From assembly GCF_002102155.1 (NCBI RefSeq), contig NZ_LQOU01000015.1:124001-188000 (forward strand): a stretch of DNA of 64,000 nt, given 5' to 3'. Shown piece after piece: positions 1 to 8,503 of this stretch. The position numbers and the translations under genes are program-made. The notes beneath the pieces were generated by a model that worked only from the letters and a program-made list of their open reading frames with translations, had not been told where the DNA came from and searched no databases. The stretch's first letter is position 1, and the number at the start of each line of letters is the position of its first letter. The DNA comes from Mycobacterium europaeum. Its GTDB lineage: Bacteria > Actinomycetota > Actinomycetes > Mycobacteriales > Mycobacteriaceae.

Positions 1-1
1 G

Positions 2-223
2 GTCAACGTCTGGAACGACTTCCTGTGGCCGCTGCTGATGCTTCAGCGCAACAGCCTGGCCACGCTGACGCTCGGCCTGGTACGGCTGCGGGGCGAGTAC
101 GTCGCGCGCTGGCCGATCATCATGGCGGCCTCGATGGTGATCATGTTGCCGTTGGTGATCATCTATGCGGTCGCGCAGCGCTCGTTTGTCAGGGGCATCG
201 CCGTCACGGGACTCAACGGTTAA
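2..223 (+). CDS. Sugar ABC transporter permease, C-terminal fragment
   Basis: This is the last 73 codons of an inner-membrane permease cut off by the left edge of the window. The visible part begins inside the conserved loop that contacts the ATPase (WNDFLWPLLM follows the usual spacing of MalG/UgpE-type permeases) and ends with one hydrophobic membrane segment and a short basic tail. The next gene starts four bases after the stop and encodes the matching ATPase, so the two form one operon. The order permease, ATPase, patatin-like lipase resembles the M. tuberculosis Rv2039c-Rv2038c-Rv2037c locus. The substrate, probably a sugar or glycerophospho-compound, cannot be read from this fragment. 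Confidence 0.85.
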   Translation, partial: VNVWNDFLWPLLMLQRNSLATLTLGLVRLRGEYVARWPIIMAASMVIMLPLVIIYAVAQRSFVRGIAVTGLNG

Positions 224-227
224 GCCC

Positions 228-1298
228 ATGGCCTCCGTCACTTTCGAGCAGGCGACCCGCCGCTACGCCGGAGCCGAGCGCCCGGCCCTCGACCGCCTCG
301 ATCTGGAGGTCGGTGACGGCGAGTTCGTCGTTCTGGTCGGCCCCTCCGGATGCGGCAAGACCACCTCGCTGCGAATGGTCGCGGGGCTCGAGGCGCTGGA
401 CTCCGGGCGCATCCGGATCGGGGACCGCGACGTCACCACCGTCGATCCCAAGGACCGCGACGTCGCGATGGTGTTCCAGAACTATGCGCTCTACCCGCAC
501 ATGACGGTGGCGCAGAACATGGGCTTCGCCCTCAAGATCGCCAAGACGCCGAAGGCCGAGATTCGCGACCGGGTCCTGGATGCGGCGAAACTGCTGGACC
601 TGCAGCCATATCTGGACCGCAAGCCCAAGGAGCTTTCCGGTGGGCAACGCCAACGGGTGGCGATGGGACGCGCGATCGTGCGCCGCCCCCAGGTCTTCCT
701 GATGGACGAGCCGCTGTCCAATCTCGATGCCAAGCTGCGCGTGCAGACCCGCAATCAGATCGCGGCGCTGCAACGGCGGCTCGGCACCACCACCGTCTAC
801 GTCACCCACGACCAGGTCGAGGCGATGACCATGGGCGATCGGGTCGCGGTCCTGAGCGACGGCGTGCTGCAACAGTTCGCCGCGCCGCGCGAGCTGTACC
901 GCAACCCGGTCAACGTCTTCGTCGCGGGCTTCATCGGGTCCCCGGCGATGAATCTGTTCACCCTGCCGATCGTCGATTCCTCAGTGTCGCTGGGGGATTG
1001 GCTTATCCCGCTTCCGCGGCAGCTCGCCGGCGCCGCGAGCGAGGTGGTCGTCGGAGTGCGCCCCGAGCATTTCGAACTGGGCGGCCAGGGCGTCGAGATG
1101 GAGGTCGACGTGGTCGAGGAGCTCGGGGCGGACGCCTACCTCTACGGCCGAATCACGGGCTCCGGCAAGGTCATCGACCAGCCCGTCGTCGCGCGCGCCG
1201 ACGGGCGCCGGCCGCCGGAGAAGGGCAGCCGGGTGCGCCTGCACCCGGAACCGGGCCACCTGCACTTCTTCGGTGTGGACGGCCGGCGAATCTCTTGA
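228..1298 (+). CDS. Sugar ABC transporter ATP-binding protein (UgpC/MsmK type)
   Basis: The 356-residue cytoplasmic ATPase powers the importer whose permease ends just upstream. Walker A (GPSGCGKTT, residues 38-46), the Q-loop glutamine near 84, the signature LSGGQ (136-140), Walker B ending MDEP (about 159-162) and the switch histidine (194) are all present, so it should be active. The last 130 residues form the TOBE/MalK-like regulatory domain typical of carbohydrate importers. Longer in-frame starts exist upstream, but ATG 228 sits four bases after the permease stop and gives the family length. Gene order and size agree with Rv2038c. The transported sugar is not known from sequence. Confidence 0.93.
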   Translation: MASVTFEQATRRYAGAERPALDRLDLEVGDGEFVVLVGPSGCGKTTSLRMVAGLEALDSGRIRIGDRDVTTVDPKDRDVAMVFQNYALYPHMTVAQNMGFALKIAKTPKAEIRDRVLDAAKLLDLQPYLDRKPKELSGGQRQRVAMGRAIVRRPQVFLMDEPLSNLDAKLRVQTRNQIAALQRRLGTTTVYVTHDQVEAMTMGDRVAVLSDGVLQQFAAPRELYRNPVNVFVAGFIGSPAMNLFTLPIVDSSVSLGDWLIPLPRQLAGAASEVVVGVRPEHFELGGQGVEMEVDVVEELGADAYLYGRITGSGKVIDQPVVARADGRRPPEKGSRVRLHPEPGHLHFFGVDGRRIS

Positions 1299-1312
1299 GG
1301 GAGGGTGAGGCG

Positions 1313-2290
1313 ATGGAGGCGGCAATGAGCGTATCCCGCGCCGACTTGGTGTGTGAAGGCGGCGGCGTCCGGGGCATCGGGCTGGTCGGTGCGGTCGACG
1401 CGCTGTCCGAGGCCGGCTACCGGTTTCCGCGCGTTGCGGGCAGCAGCGCGGGCTCGGTCGTCGCGTCGCTGGTGGCCGCCCTACAGGTCGCGGGGGAGCC
1501 GCTGAGCCGGCTGACGGAAGTGATGCGGACCATCGACTACCGGAAGTTCCTCGACCGCAGCGTGATCGGCGAGGTGCCGCTGATCGGTGGGGCACTGTCG
1601 CTGTTGGTGTCCGACGGTGTCTACCGCGGTGCCTATCTGGAACGGCTGCTCGCCGGCCTGCTCGCCGACTTGGGCGTGCGGACGTTCGGCGACCTGCGCA
1701 CGGGCGAGGAGCCGGACCAGTTCGCCTGGTCGCTCGTCGTCACGGCCAGTGACCTGTCCCGGCGAAGGCTGGTGCGCATCCCCTGGGACCTCGACTCCTA
1801 TGGCATCGACCCGGACGAGTTTCCGGTGGCCCGCGCCGTGCACGCCTCCTCGGCGATTCCCTATGTGTTCGAACCCGTCCGGGTGGGCGGCGCCACGTGG
1901 GTCGATGGTGGCTTGCTGTCGGATTTCCCGGTCGAGCTGTTTGATCGCCCCGACGCCCAGCCGCGCTGGCCGACTTTCGGCATCCGGCTGTCCGCGCGTC
2001 CCGGCATCCCGCCCACCCATCCGGTGCGTGGTCCGGTTTCGTTGGGCATCGCCGCGATAGAGACCCTGGTGAGCAATCAGGACAATGCGTACATCGACGA
2101 TCCGTGCACCGTACGGCGCACCATCTTCGTTCCCGCCGACGAGGTGAGCCCGATCGACTTCGACATCACCGCCGAGCAACGCGACGCCCTGTATCAACGA
2201 GGACGGCAGGCGGGCCAACAATTTCTGCGGACCTGGAGTTACCCGGACTACCTGGCCGCCTGCGGCGCCCCGGCGAAAGGGGCGCCCTAG
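1313..2290 (+). CDS. Patatin-like phospholipase family protein
   Basis: The 325-residue protein has the hallmarks of a patatin-like serine lipase: a glycine-rich oxyanion segment (EGGGVRGIG, about residues 15-23), the nucleophile elbow GSSAG with Ser45, and the second member of the Ser-Asp dyad in VDGG (Asp198). It should cleave acyl esters of phospholipids or other lipids. The start at 1313 lies 14 bases after the ABC ATPase stop, with a GAGGGTGAGG ribosome site. Its position behind a sugar ABC importer matches Rv2037c of M. tuberculosis, so it is probably co-transcribed with the transporter. No signal peptide is visible. Why a lipase travels with the importer is unknown. Confidence 0.88.
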   Translation: MEAAMSVSRADLVCEGGGVRGIGLVGAVDALSEAGYRFPRVAGSSAGSVVASLVAALQVAGEPLSRLTEVMRTIDYRKFLDRSVIGEVPLIGGALSLLVSDGVYRGAYLERLLAGLLADLGVRTFGDLRTGEEPDQFAWSLVVTASDLSRRRLVRIPWDLDSYGIDPDEFPVARAVHASSAIPYVFEPVRVGGATWVDGGLLSDFPVELFDRPDAQPRWPTFGIRLSARPGIPPTHPVRGPVSLGIAAIETLVSNQDNAYIDDPCTVRRTIFVPADEVSPIDFDITAEQRDALYQRGRQAGQQFLRTWSYPDYLAACGAPAKGAP

Positions 2291-2317
2291 CTTGGGCCCG
2301 ATTCCGGGCTCCGAAGC

Positions 2318-2605
2318 TTATCGGCGCGCGCAGCGGATCGCGTGGAGGCGGTGCTCGACGCGCTCGACGTCAGCCGGTGACGGCAACTGGTTGGTGACGC
2401 GGGTGATCTCGACGCCGATATCAACGGGGTTGATCGGCCAGAATTGGCGCCTCATGAGTTTGTTTGCGATGGCGGTGATCTCGTCGTTGCAGAGCCGCCG
2501 GCGGGCCAGGGCGGCCAGGGGTGCATATCCGGTCGTCGGCATGCCGGCGGGATAGCCGGCCCGCACGAAAGCCACAATGCTCGACACCCAAAGGGCCAGG
2601 TCCAT
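2318..2605 (-). CDS. DUF3349 family small protein
   Basis: The 95-residue protein resembles the mycobacterial DUF3349 family (Rv0543c-like). Its N-terminal half has the recognisable pattern of an aliphatic helix followed by RAGYPAG, a Tyr-Pro-Leu-like turn and an arginine pair, then a helix with DDE-like acidic residues (here NDEI). The C-terminal half ends in a DIGVEITRVT-like helix and a basic tail. The family is small, alpha-helical and of unknown biochemical role. It is transcribed towards the patatin gene, converging with it, and appears monocistronic. No catalytic motif is visible, so no function is assigned. Confidence 0.82.
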   Translation of the reverse strand: MDLALWVSSIVAFVRAGYPAGMPTTGYAPLAALARRRLCNDEITAIANKLMRRQFWPINPVDIGVEITRVTNQLPSPADVERVEHRLHAIRCARR

Positions 2606-2821
2606 CGTCCACCTCGCTCACCGCCGCGTTTCTAAAGGAGCGGCAGTTCTTACGACTAGCAACGTACCATCGGCGATGTCATCAGCTGAGTAACGCCACA
2701 CAGTTAAAACACAATTTTTACGCGCCGGCGGTCGCGGGTCGTGCGAGCGATCTTGGCCACGATGCTCGCGGGCGGGCGCGCCGTAACGGCGTTTGGCCGC
2801 AAGGGTTCCTAGTATTGCCGG
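2606..2821. other. Intergenic region between divergent DUF3349 and DUF3097 genes
   Basis: About 216 bases separate two divergently transcribed genes. The centre (roughly 2690-2725) is unusually A+T-rich for this genome, with runs of A and T, and is the likely place for both promoters. No clear palindrome was found and no small gene is supported. Confidence 0.4.
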
Positions 2822-3658
2822 GTGGCTGATCGCTATGGAACCGATGTCCTTGCCGCCGCGGGCCGGCGCAAGCCCCGCTCGACCGAGCACGCCGCCGAAC
2901 CGGGGCTGGTGGTCGAGGACGTGCAGACCGGATACGTCGGAGCGGTGGTAAGAGTCGAGTACGGGCGGGTCGACCTCGAGGACCGGCACGGGCACGTGCG
3001 TGGCTTCCCTTTGGGCCCAGGTTATTTGCTGGAGGGCCGCCCGGTGATCCTGACGGCGCCGCGTCGTGCGGCGCCGGTCGCGGCGGCGAGGACGGCTTCC
3101 GGTTCGGTCGCGGTGCCGGGCGCCCGCGCCCGGGTAGCGCGTGCCAGCCGGATCTATGTCGAGGGCCGCCACGACGCCGAACTCATCGCGCAGGTCTGGG
3201 GTGAGGATTTGCGGATCGAGGGGGTCGTCGTCGAGCACCTCGGCGGTGTGGACGACCTGGTGGACATCGTGGCCGAGTTCGCGCCCGCTCCGGGGCGGCG
3301 GCTTGGGGTGCTCGTCGATCACCTCGTCACGGGTTCGAAGGAGGCGCGGATCGCCGATGCGGTGCGGCGCGGTCCGGGCGGCAGCGACACCCTGGTGGTC
3401 GGTCATCCTTACGTCGACATCTGGCAAGCGGTGAAACCCCAGCGGCTCGGCCTGACCGACTGGCCCGATGTGCCGCGGCACATCGAGTGGAAGCACGGCG
3501 CGTGCCGGGCGCTCGGGTTGCCCCACGCCAACCAGGCGGACATCGCCAGGGCCTGGCGGCATATTCGGTCCCGCGTGCGCGACTGGAATGACTTGGAGCC
3601 CGCGCTGATCAGTCGCGTCGAGGAACTCATCGACTTCGTGACGCAGCCGGCGTCCTGA
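2822..3658 (+). CDS. DUF3097 domain-containing protein
   Basis: The 278-residue protein matches the actinobacterial DUF3097 family over its length. A basic, low-complexity stretch (about residues 80-108) separates an N-terminal beta-rich domain from a C-terminal part that begins IYVEGRHDAEL (residues 111-121). That block, with an E-x-x-x-D spacing and a following hydrophobic strand and VDHL, resembles a TOPRIM-like metal site. This is an inference from the pattern, not an established activity. The GTG start at 2822 is the first in-frame start giving the family length. It is followed 49 bases later by efeO but has no obvious link to iron uptake. Confidence 0.82.
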   Translation: MADRYGTDVLAAAGRRKPRSTEHAAEPGLVVEDVQTGYVGAVVRVEYGRVDLEDRHGHVRGFPLGPGYLLEGRPVILTAPRRAAPVAAARTASGSVAVPGARARVARASRIYVEGRHDAELIAQVWGEDLRIEGVVVEHLGGVDDLVDIVAEFAPAPGRRLGVLVDHLVTGSKEARIADAVRRGPGGSDTLVVGHPYVDIWQAVKPQRLGLTDWPDVPRHIEWKHGACRALGLPHANQADIARAWRHIRSRVRDWNDLEPALISRVEELIDFVTQPAS

Positions 3659-3707
3659 CCTGGCGGGTGGCGGCGTCCCCGGGCCGTCCAACGAGAAAGG
3701 AGGCCGA

Positions 3708-4955
3708 TTGCCGGCGCCCAGTACCGCCCCCGGACGGCGCAGGACGTTCGGGTTGCGCTCGGCCGCAGTGGCTTTGGTGGTGATTGCGGTGACGTCCGCG
3801 TGCGGGCATTCCAGTGGCGACTCGGGCCGTGCACGAGCGGGCAAACCCGGCGCAGCCGCGGTGAAGGTCACCATGGCCGGCGTCGGCGGCAACGAGGTGT
3901 GCGCGCTGGACAACACCAGCGTGGCCGCCGGCCCGGTGACGTTCACGCTCGCGAACACGAATGCGCCCGGGATCAGCGAGGTCGAATTGCTCTCCGACCA
4001 GCGGATCGTCGGCGAAACGGAGGACCTCGCGCCTGGACTGGACCCGGTGTCGTTCACCGTCATTCTCGACGGTGGATCGTATGACCTGTTTTGCCCCGGC
4101 GCGAGCCGCGAACACCAGACTTTGACGGTGACGGGCCGGGCGCCGGCCAGACCGGCGGGTGCCGCCGCGAGCGTGCTCAACCGGGGTGCCCAGGATTACG
4201 CGGCGTACGTCATCAAGCAGATCGGCCAGCTCGGCGACGGGGTCAAGGCGCTCGACGCCGCCGTGCAGTCGGGCAACGTCGAGGCCGCGAAGGCCGCGTA
4301 CGCCAAAGCCCGGCTCTGCTGGGAACGTTCGGAGTCCGCCGTCGGAGGCTTCATCGTGTTGGGCTTCCCGGCCGGCGACAATGCCGGGCGGTTCGACTAC
4401 CTGATCGACATGCGCGAGTCCACCCCCGTCGATGCGAAAGTCGGCTGGAAGGGTTTCCACGCCATCGAGCGGGACCTGTGGCGGGGCGGGGTGATCACCC
4501 CCGCCACCATGAGTCTGAGCTCCGAATTGGTCGGCAACGTGGGCAGGTTGAACGCCGTCGTCGCGCTGCTGCAGTATCAGCCCGAGGACCTGGCCAACGG
4601 CGCCAGCGACCTGATCGAAGAGATTCAGAACACCAAGATCAGCGGCGAGGAGGAGGCCTTCAGCCACATCGATCTGGTTGACTTTTCGGGCAATGTGGAG
4701 GGCGCCCAGCAGGCGTACGCGTCGCTACGGCCGGGCCTGGAGAAGATCGACGGCACCCTGGTCGGCCGGATCGACCAGCAATTCCGCACGGTGCTGGCCA
4801 CTTTGGCCGGATACCGCGACCCCTCCGCGCTGGGCGGCTTCCGGACGTACACCCCAGCGCTGAAGGCCACCGACGCGGCGAAGCTGACCGCGGTCATCCA
4901 GCCGCTGCACCAAAGCCTGTCGATGGTCGCCCAGAAAGTCGTCACTGCGGGCTGA
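3708..4955 (+). CDS. efeO: Iron uptake system component EfeO (cupredoxin + M75 domain lipoprotein)
   Basis: The 415-residue exported protein has a hydrophobic leader with a lipobox ending at Cys32 (VTSAC), a cupredoxin-like domain (about 40-145) and an M75/imelysin-type domain (about 155-415) carrying the conserved HxxxE metal motif in GFHAIERDLW. In EfeUOB systems EfeO binds iron outside the membrane and hands it to the EfeU permease. The TTG start is supported by an AAAGGAGG ribosome site at 3697-3704. The gene runs two bases short of efeB, so the pair is co-transcribed. No efeU permease lies in the window, which is unusual for this operon. Assignment is strong; metal specificity is inferred from family. 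Confidence 0.92.
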   Translation: MPAPSTAPGRRRTFGLRSAAVALVVIAVTSACGHSSGDSGRARAGKPGAAAVKVTMAGVGGNEVCALDNTSVAAGPVTFTLANTNAPGISEVELLSDQRIVGETEDLAPGLDPVSFTVILDGGSYDLFCPGASREHQTLTVTGRAPARPAGAAASVLNRGAQDYAAYVIKQIGQLGDGVKALDAAVQSGNVEAAKAAYAKARLCWERSESAVGGFIVLGFPAGDNAGRFDYLIDMRESTPVDAKVGWKGFHAIERDLWRGGVITPATMSLSSELVGNVGRLNAVVALLQYQPEDLANGASDLIEEIQNTKISGEEEAFSHIDLVDFSGNVEGAQQAYASLRPGLEKIDGTLVGRIDQQFRTVLATLAGYRDPSALGGFRTYTPALKATDAAKLTAVIQPLHQSLSMVAQKVVTAG

Positions 4956-4957
4956 TC

Positions 4958-6244
4958 GTGACCGACGACACCACCGAGCCCGACGAAGCCGTATCGGTTT
5001 CGCGCCGGCGCGTGCTCGGCGGCGCCGCCCTGGCCGGGCTTGCCGGCACCGCGGTCGGCGCCGCGGGCGGCGGCGTTGCGGGGTACGCGACGGCAGCCGG
5101 ACGCGCGGTTGACGGTGACGACGACAACGTCGACTTGCGTCGTAGCTACCCCTTCTACGGCCAGTCGCATCAGGGTGGAATCGCCACGCCCCCACAGCGT
5201 TACGCCGTGTTCATGTCCTTCTCGCTGGCCGCCGGTGCGGGGCGCACCGAGCTGCAGACGCTGCTGGCACGCTGGTCGGCGGCGGCGGCGATCCTGCAGC
5301 GCGGAAGGCCGGTGGGCACCATCCAGCCACGGGTCGAGGTCCAGCCACCGGCCGATACCGGGGAGGCCTACGGACTGAGCCCGGCCAGTCTCACCGTCAC
5401 CGTCGGACTCGGACCGTCGCTGTTCGGCGATCGGTTCGGGCTCGCCGCGCGGCGACCCGCGGTCTTCGCCGATCTGCCCCCGCTCAACGGGGACAACCTG
5501 GACCCTCGGCTGCGCGGCGGCGACCTGTCCGTGCAGGCCTGCGCCGACGACCCCCAGGTCTGCTATCACGCCGTGCGCAACCTGGCCCGGCTGGGCCGCA
5601 CCATCGTCTCACCATCCTGGGCGGTGCTGGGGTTCGGGCGAGCCTCGGCCGGTCCGGGCCAGCGCACCCCGCGAAATCTCCTGGGCTTCAAGGACGGGAC
5701 CCGCAACATCGCCACGCAGGCCGAGTACGACCGCTTCGTCTGGGTCGACGACAGCGACCAGCCGTGGATGAACGGTGGGACGTATCAAGTCGTGCGGAAG
5801 ATCCGGATGCTGCTCGAGACGTGGGATGTCGACCGCATCGGCAATCAGCAGCGGATCTTCGGCCGCACCAAGGATGAGGGGGCGCCGCTGAGCGGCACGG
5901 GCGAATTCGATACGCCCGCCTTCGCCGCCACGGGCGCCGGAGGCAGCCCGCTCATCGACCCGATGTCTCACGTTGCCTTGGCCGCCCGGGAGAACAACGA
6001 CGGCATCATGATCCGCCGGCGGTCCTACAACTACACCGACGGCCTGGACGCCAACGGCCAACTCGACGCCGGCCTGCTGTTCATCTCGTATCAAAATGAT
6101 CCGCAGGATTTTATTCGCCTACAGAACCGGTTGGGCGCCCACGACCTGCTCAACGAGTACATCCGCCACGTCGGCTCGGCAATCTTCGCGGTGCCGCCCG
6201 CGCCCGCCGAAGGCCACTACATCGGGCAAGGCCTTTTCGCCTAA
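4958..6244 (+). CDS. efeB: Dyp-type peroxidase EfeB (deferrochelatase)
   Basis: This 428-residue heme peroxidase begins with a twin-arginine export signal (SRRRVLGGA followed by a glycine/alanine-rich hydrophobic stretch), so it should be exported folded with its heme. The diagnostic Dyp motif GFKDG is at residues 243-247, with the distal aspartate at 246. EfeB works with EfeO, oxidising ferrous iron or releasing iron from heme in other bacteria. The GTG start lies two bases after efeO. Length and domain order match EfeB. Regulation by an iron repressor is expected, but no clear IdeR box was found upstream of the pair. Confidence 0.93.
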   Translation: MTDDTTEPDEAVSVSRRRVLGGAALAGLAGTAVGAAGGGVAGYATAAGRAVDGDDDNVDLRRSYPFYGQSHQGGIATPPQRYAVFMSFSLAAGAGRTELQTLLARWSAAAAILQRGRPVGTIQPRVEVQPPADTGEAYGLSPASLTVTVGLGPSLFGDRFGLAARRPAVFADLPPLNGDNLDPRLRGGDLSVQACADDPQVCYHAVRNLARLGRTIVSPSWAVLGFGRASAGPGQRTPRNLLGFKDGTRNIATQAEYDRFVWVDDSDQPWMNGGTYQVVRKIRMLLETWDVDRIGNQQRIFGRTKDEGAPLSGTGEFDTPAFAATGAGGSPLIDPMSHVALAARENNDGIMIRRRSYNYTDGLDANGQLDAGLLFISYQNDPQDFIRLQNRLGAHDLLNEYIRHVGSAIFAVPPAPAEGHYIGQGLFA

Positions 6245-6405
6245 GCAAAACCCCCGGGATTCAGCCGGCGATGGACGGCGCCACGTTTCGGCTGTGTGAT
6301 GCTTCGTGTCGCCCACGTAAACCAATCGGGTCCACCGTCACACATCGGCCGCCGCAGAGCACTAACTCGGTGAAGACGCAGAATCAGCGAAACGGAGGAA
6401 GTCAC
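6245..6405 (+). promoter_or_regulatory. Leader region of the OsmC-cyanase-sigma operon
   Basis: This 161-base gap precedes a six-gene operon and must hold its promoter. A strong ribosome site (CGGAGGAAG) lies about 6393-6401, a few bases before ATG 6406. The operon encodes its own ECF sigma factor, so an autoregulated promoter is expected here, but no element matching a known mycobacterial ECF consensus could be identified by eye. Confidence 0.4.
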
Positions 6406-6930
6406 ATGACCAACGCGCTCGTCATCGACGCCGAAGGCCTCGACAAGCTGTCGTGCAACGCCAGGGCCAACCCGGAGACGGGAAAGAAGACCCTGAAAGC
6501 CAAGACGGTGTGCGAGACCGGGTTCCGCAACATGACCTATGTCCGTGACCTGGCGCCGATGCTGGTGGGTGAGCCGCCCGCGCTGCTCGGCGATGACTCC
6601 GCGCCCAACCCTTCCGAAACGGCGCTGGCGGCGCTGGGTTCGTGCGTGTCGGTGGGCTTGCTGGCGAACGCGACGCACCGCGGCGTGACGCTGACCAAGA
6701 TCGAGGTCGAGATGGAAGGCGACATCGACATCTCCGCGGTGTGGGGTGTGGGTGACACCCCCGAGGGAAAGCGCCTCGGCTTCAGCGCCGTTCGCTGCAG
6801 GGTGACGTTGGCCGGAGACGCCGACGAGGCGACGCTCAAGGAGATCCACGACAACGCGATCGCCTGGTCACCCGTGGTGAACACGTTCCGCAACCCGGTG
6901 AGCGTCGACTCCACCCTGTTCACCGGATAG
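6406..6930 (+). CDS. OsmC family protein
   Basis: The 174-residue protein has the OsmC fold signature: a central NPSETALAALGSC segment with Cys80 at the start of the core helix, and a second cysteine at 131. This is the usual arrangement of the redox-active pair in OsmC/Ohr thiol peroxidases. It would reduce organic or sulfur-derived peroxides or handle thiol adducts in the cytosol. A longer in-frame start at 6271 exists, but ATG 6406 has the ribosome site CGGAGGAAG and matches family length. It is the first gene of the cyanase/ECF operon, 22 bases before cynS, suggesting protection during cyanate or oxidant stress. Confidence 0.88.
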   Translation: MTNALVIDAEGLDKLSCNARANPETGKKTLKAKTVCETGFRNMTYVRDLAPMLVGEPPALLGDDSAPNPSETALAALGSCVSVGLLANATHRGVTLTKIEVEMEGDIDISAVWGVGDTPEGKRLGFSAVRCRVTLAGDADEATLKEIHDNAIAWSPVVNTFRNPVSVDSTLFTG

Positions 6931-6952
6931 GCATCGAGACGGGAATCGGGCT

Positions 6953-7429
6953 ATGGCAACCACATTGACCAAGAGCGATCTCGGCCAGGTCATCAGGCTG
7001 GCCCGCGTCAAGCGGGGGCTGAGCTGGGCGAAGATCGCCGAATCGATCGGCAAGGACCCGGTGTGGACCGTCGCGGCGCTGCTCGGGCAGCATCCGCTGC
7101 CGGCCGGCGACGCGGAGACGGTCGCATCGCTTCTGGACCTCGACGACGAGGCGGTGGCGGTCCTGCAAATGATGCCGTATCGGGGTTCCGATGCGACGAT
7201 GGCAACAGATCCCACGATCTACCGGTTCCACGAGGCGCTGGACGTCTACGGCCCGGCGATCAAGGAACTCATCGGTGAAGAATTCGGTGACGGCATCATG
7301 AGCGCCATCAACTTCCAGATGAGCGTGCGGCGGCGGCCGCACCCCGAAGGCGACAGAGTGGTCGTCACTTTCGACGGCAAATTCCTCGACTACGCGTGGA
7401 AGCACTCGGCCCAGGAGGTATCGAGATGA
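6953..7429 (+). CDS. cynS: Cyanate hydratase (cyanase)
   Basis: The 158-residue protein aligns with cyanase throughout: an N-terminal helix-turn-helix-like domain and a C-terminal catalytic domain containing YRFHE (Arg91, Glu94) and GIMSAINF (Ser117), corresponding to the Arg-Glu-Ser triad of the E. coli enzyme. Cyanase converts cyanate plus bicarbonate into ammonia and CO2, for detoxification or nitrogen supply, as a decamer in the cytosol. The stop overlaps the next start by four bases (ATGA). Its setting, beside a formate/nitrite-type channel and a dedicated sigma factor rather than the cynR/cynT genes of enterobacteria, is unusual. Confidence 0.95.
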   Translation: MATTLTKSDLGQVIRLARVKRGLSWAKIAESIGKDPVWTVAALLGQHPLPAGDAETVASLLDLDDEAVAVLQMMPYRGSDATMATDPTIYRFHEALDVYGPAIKELIGEEFGDGIMSAINFQMSVRRRPHPEGDRVVVTFDGKFLDYAWKHSAQEVSR

Positions 7430-8493
7430 CGGCGACGATGAACCCGGCGGCGGGCCAGGTGGATGCCGAACTGTTGGAAGACATCCGGGCCCACGCCGGG
7501 GCGCTGGACCGCGGCGAGCACCAGTCTCGCCGCAGCTTCACGGCCCTGGGTGGGGCCGGCCTGCTCGGGGTCGGTGCGCCCGGCAACGCCGACGGCAGAC
7601 TCCCCGCCATGGCCGAGGTGATCCGGCTGATCTCCGGAGAATGCATGAGCACCGGGTTCTCTCTCTGGGCCCATCGGATGGCGGTGGAGTATCTGCTAAC
7701 GGCAGCAACGCCTTTCAGCATGGCGGTGGCCCAGCCACTGCTCGCCGGCACCACGCTCGGGGTGACTGGGATGGCTTCGGCGTTCAAGGAGGCGGCCGGC
7801 TGCGGAGGTATGGAGTTGACTGCCGCGCCGGTCGATGGCGGCTACGCGGTGTCCGGATCGATCAGGTGGGCGAGCAACCTCTATCCCGACTCGACGATGG
7901 TGACCGGGGTGCGCACCGACACGGGCGAGCGGCTGATCGTGGCCTTGCCGCTGAGCACGCCCGGCGTTGCGGTTGGTGATCATTTCGACCTGCTGGCAAT
8001 GGGCAGCACCGCCTCGTCATACCTGAAGCTGGCGGACGCCTACGTCCCTTCGGGGCAGGTGTTGTCGAGTGACTTCGACGCCTTCCTGCAGGCGGTCCGC
8101 CCGACGTTCCTCGTCCTGCAATCGGCCATGTGCCTGGGGCTGACCAGAACCGCGGTGGAGCAGGCCAAAAACGGTCTCAGCGGGGTCAACTCGGTCTTCA
8201 CAGCCCAAGTCGACGCCGTCGAGGAGAAGCTCGCCGGCGCGGAAGCGGCATTGGCGGAGCTGGCCGCGGCGGTGGGTGGGGACGAGCCGCCCAGCAAACG
8301 ACAGCTGTTGTCGCTGCGGCTGGCCGCGGCCGAACTGTCCAGCGCCAGCGCCGATCTCGAGGTCCGTACCGCCGGTGGCAAGGGGTATGCGAGCAGGACA
8401 TCGGCGAGTCGCCGTTACCGGGAGGCGGCGTTCATCCCCGTCCAATCCCCGTCAGAAGGCCAGCTGCGGTGGGAACTTGCCGCATGCGCCTGA
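7426..8493 (+). CDS. Acyl-CoA dehydrogenase-like flavoprotein
   Basis: The 355-residue protein has acyl-CoA dehydrogenase architecture: an N-terminal helical domain, a beta domain around residues 110-220 (GVTGMAS and GSIRWASN segments) and a C-terminal helical bundle. It is slightly shorter than typical FadE proteins, and the clear catalytic glutamate block of fatty acyl-CoA dehydrogenases is not obvious. It may therefore be an FMN-dependent monooxygenase of the same fold (DszC/SfnB-like) rather than a beta-oxidation enzyme. It overlaps cynS by four bases (ATGA at 7426-7429), implying coupled translation. A role in generating or consuming the operon's nitrogen or sulfur substrate is possible but unproven. 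Confidence 0.8.
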   Translation: MTATMNPAAGQVDAELLEDIRAHAGALDRGEHQSRRSFTALGGAGLLGVGAPGNADGRLPAMAEVIRLISGECMSTGFSLWAHRMAVEYLLTAATPFSMAVAQPLLAGTTLGVTGMASAFKEAAGCGGMELTAAPVDGGYAVSGSIRWASNLYPDSTMVTGVRTDTGERLIVALPLSTPGVAVGDHFDLLAMGSTASSYLKLADAYVPSGQVLSSDFDAFLQAVRPTFLVLQSAMCLGLTRTAVEQAKNGLSGVNSVFTAQVDAVEEKLAGAEAALAELAAAVGGDEPPSKRQLLSLRLAAAELSSASADLEVRTAGGKGYASRTSASRRYREAAFIPVQSPSEGQLRWELAACA

Positions 8494-8503
8494 GTGCGAG
8501 ACC

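Noticed and set aside
165..227. N-terminal extension of the ABC ATPase
   Set aside because: It lies inside the permease end and would place extra unrelated residues before the family start; ATG 228 is better.
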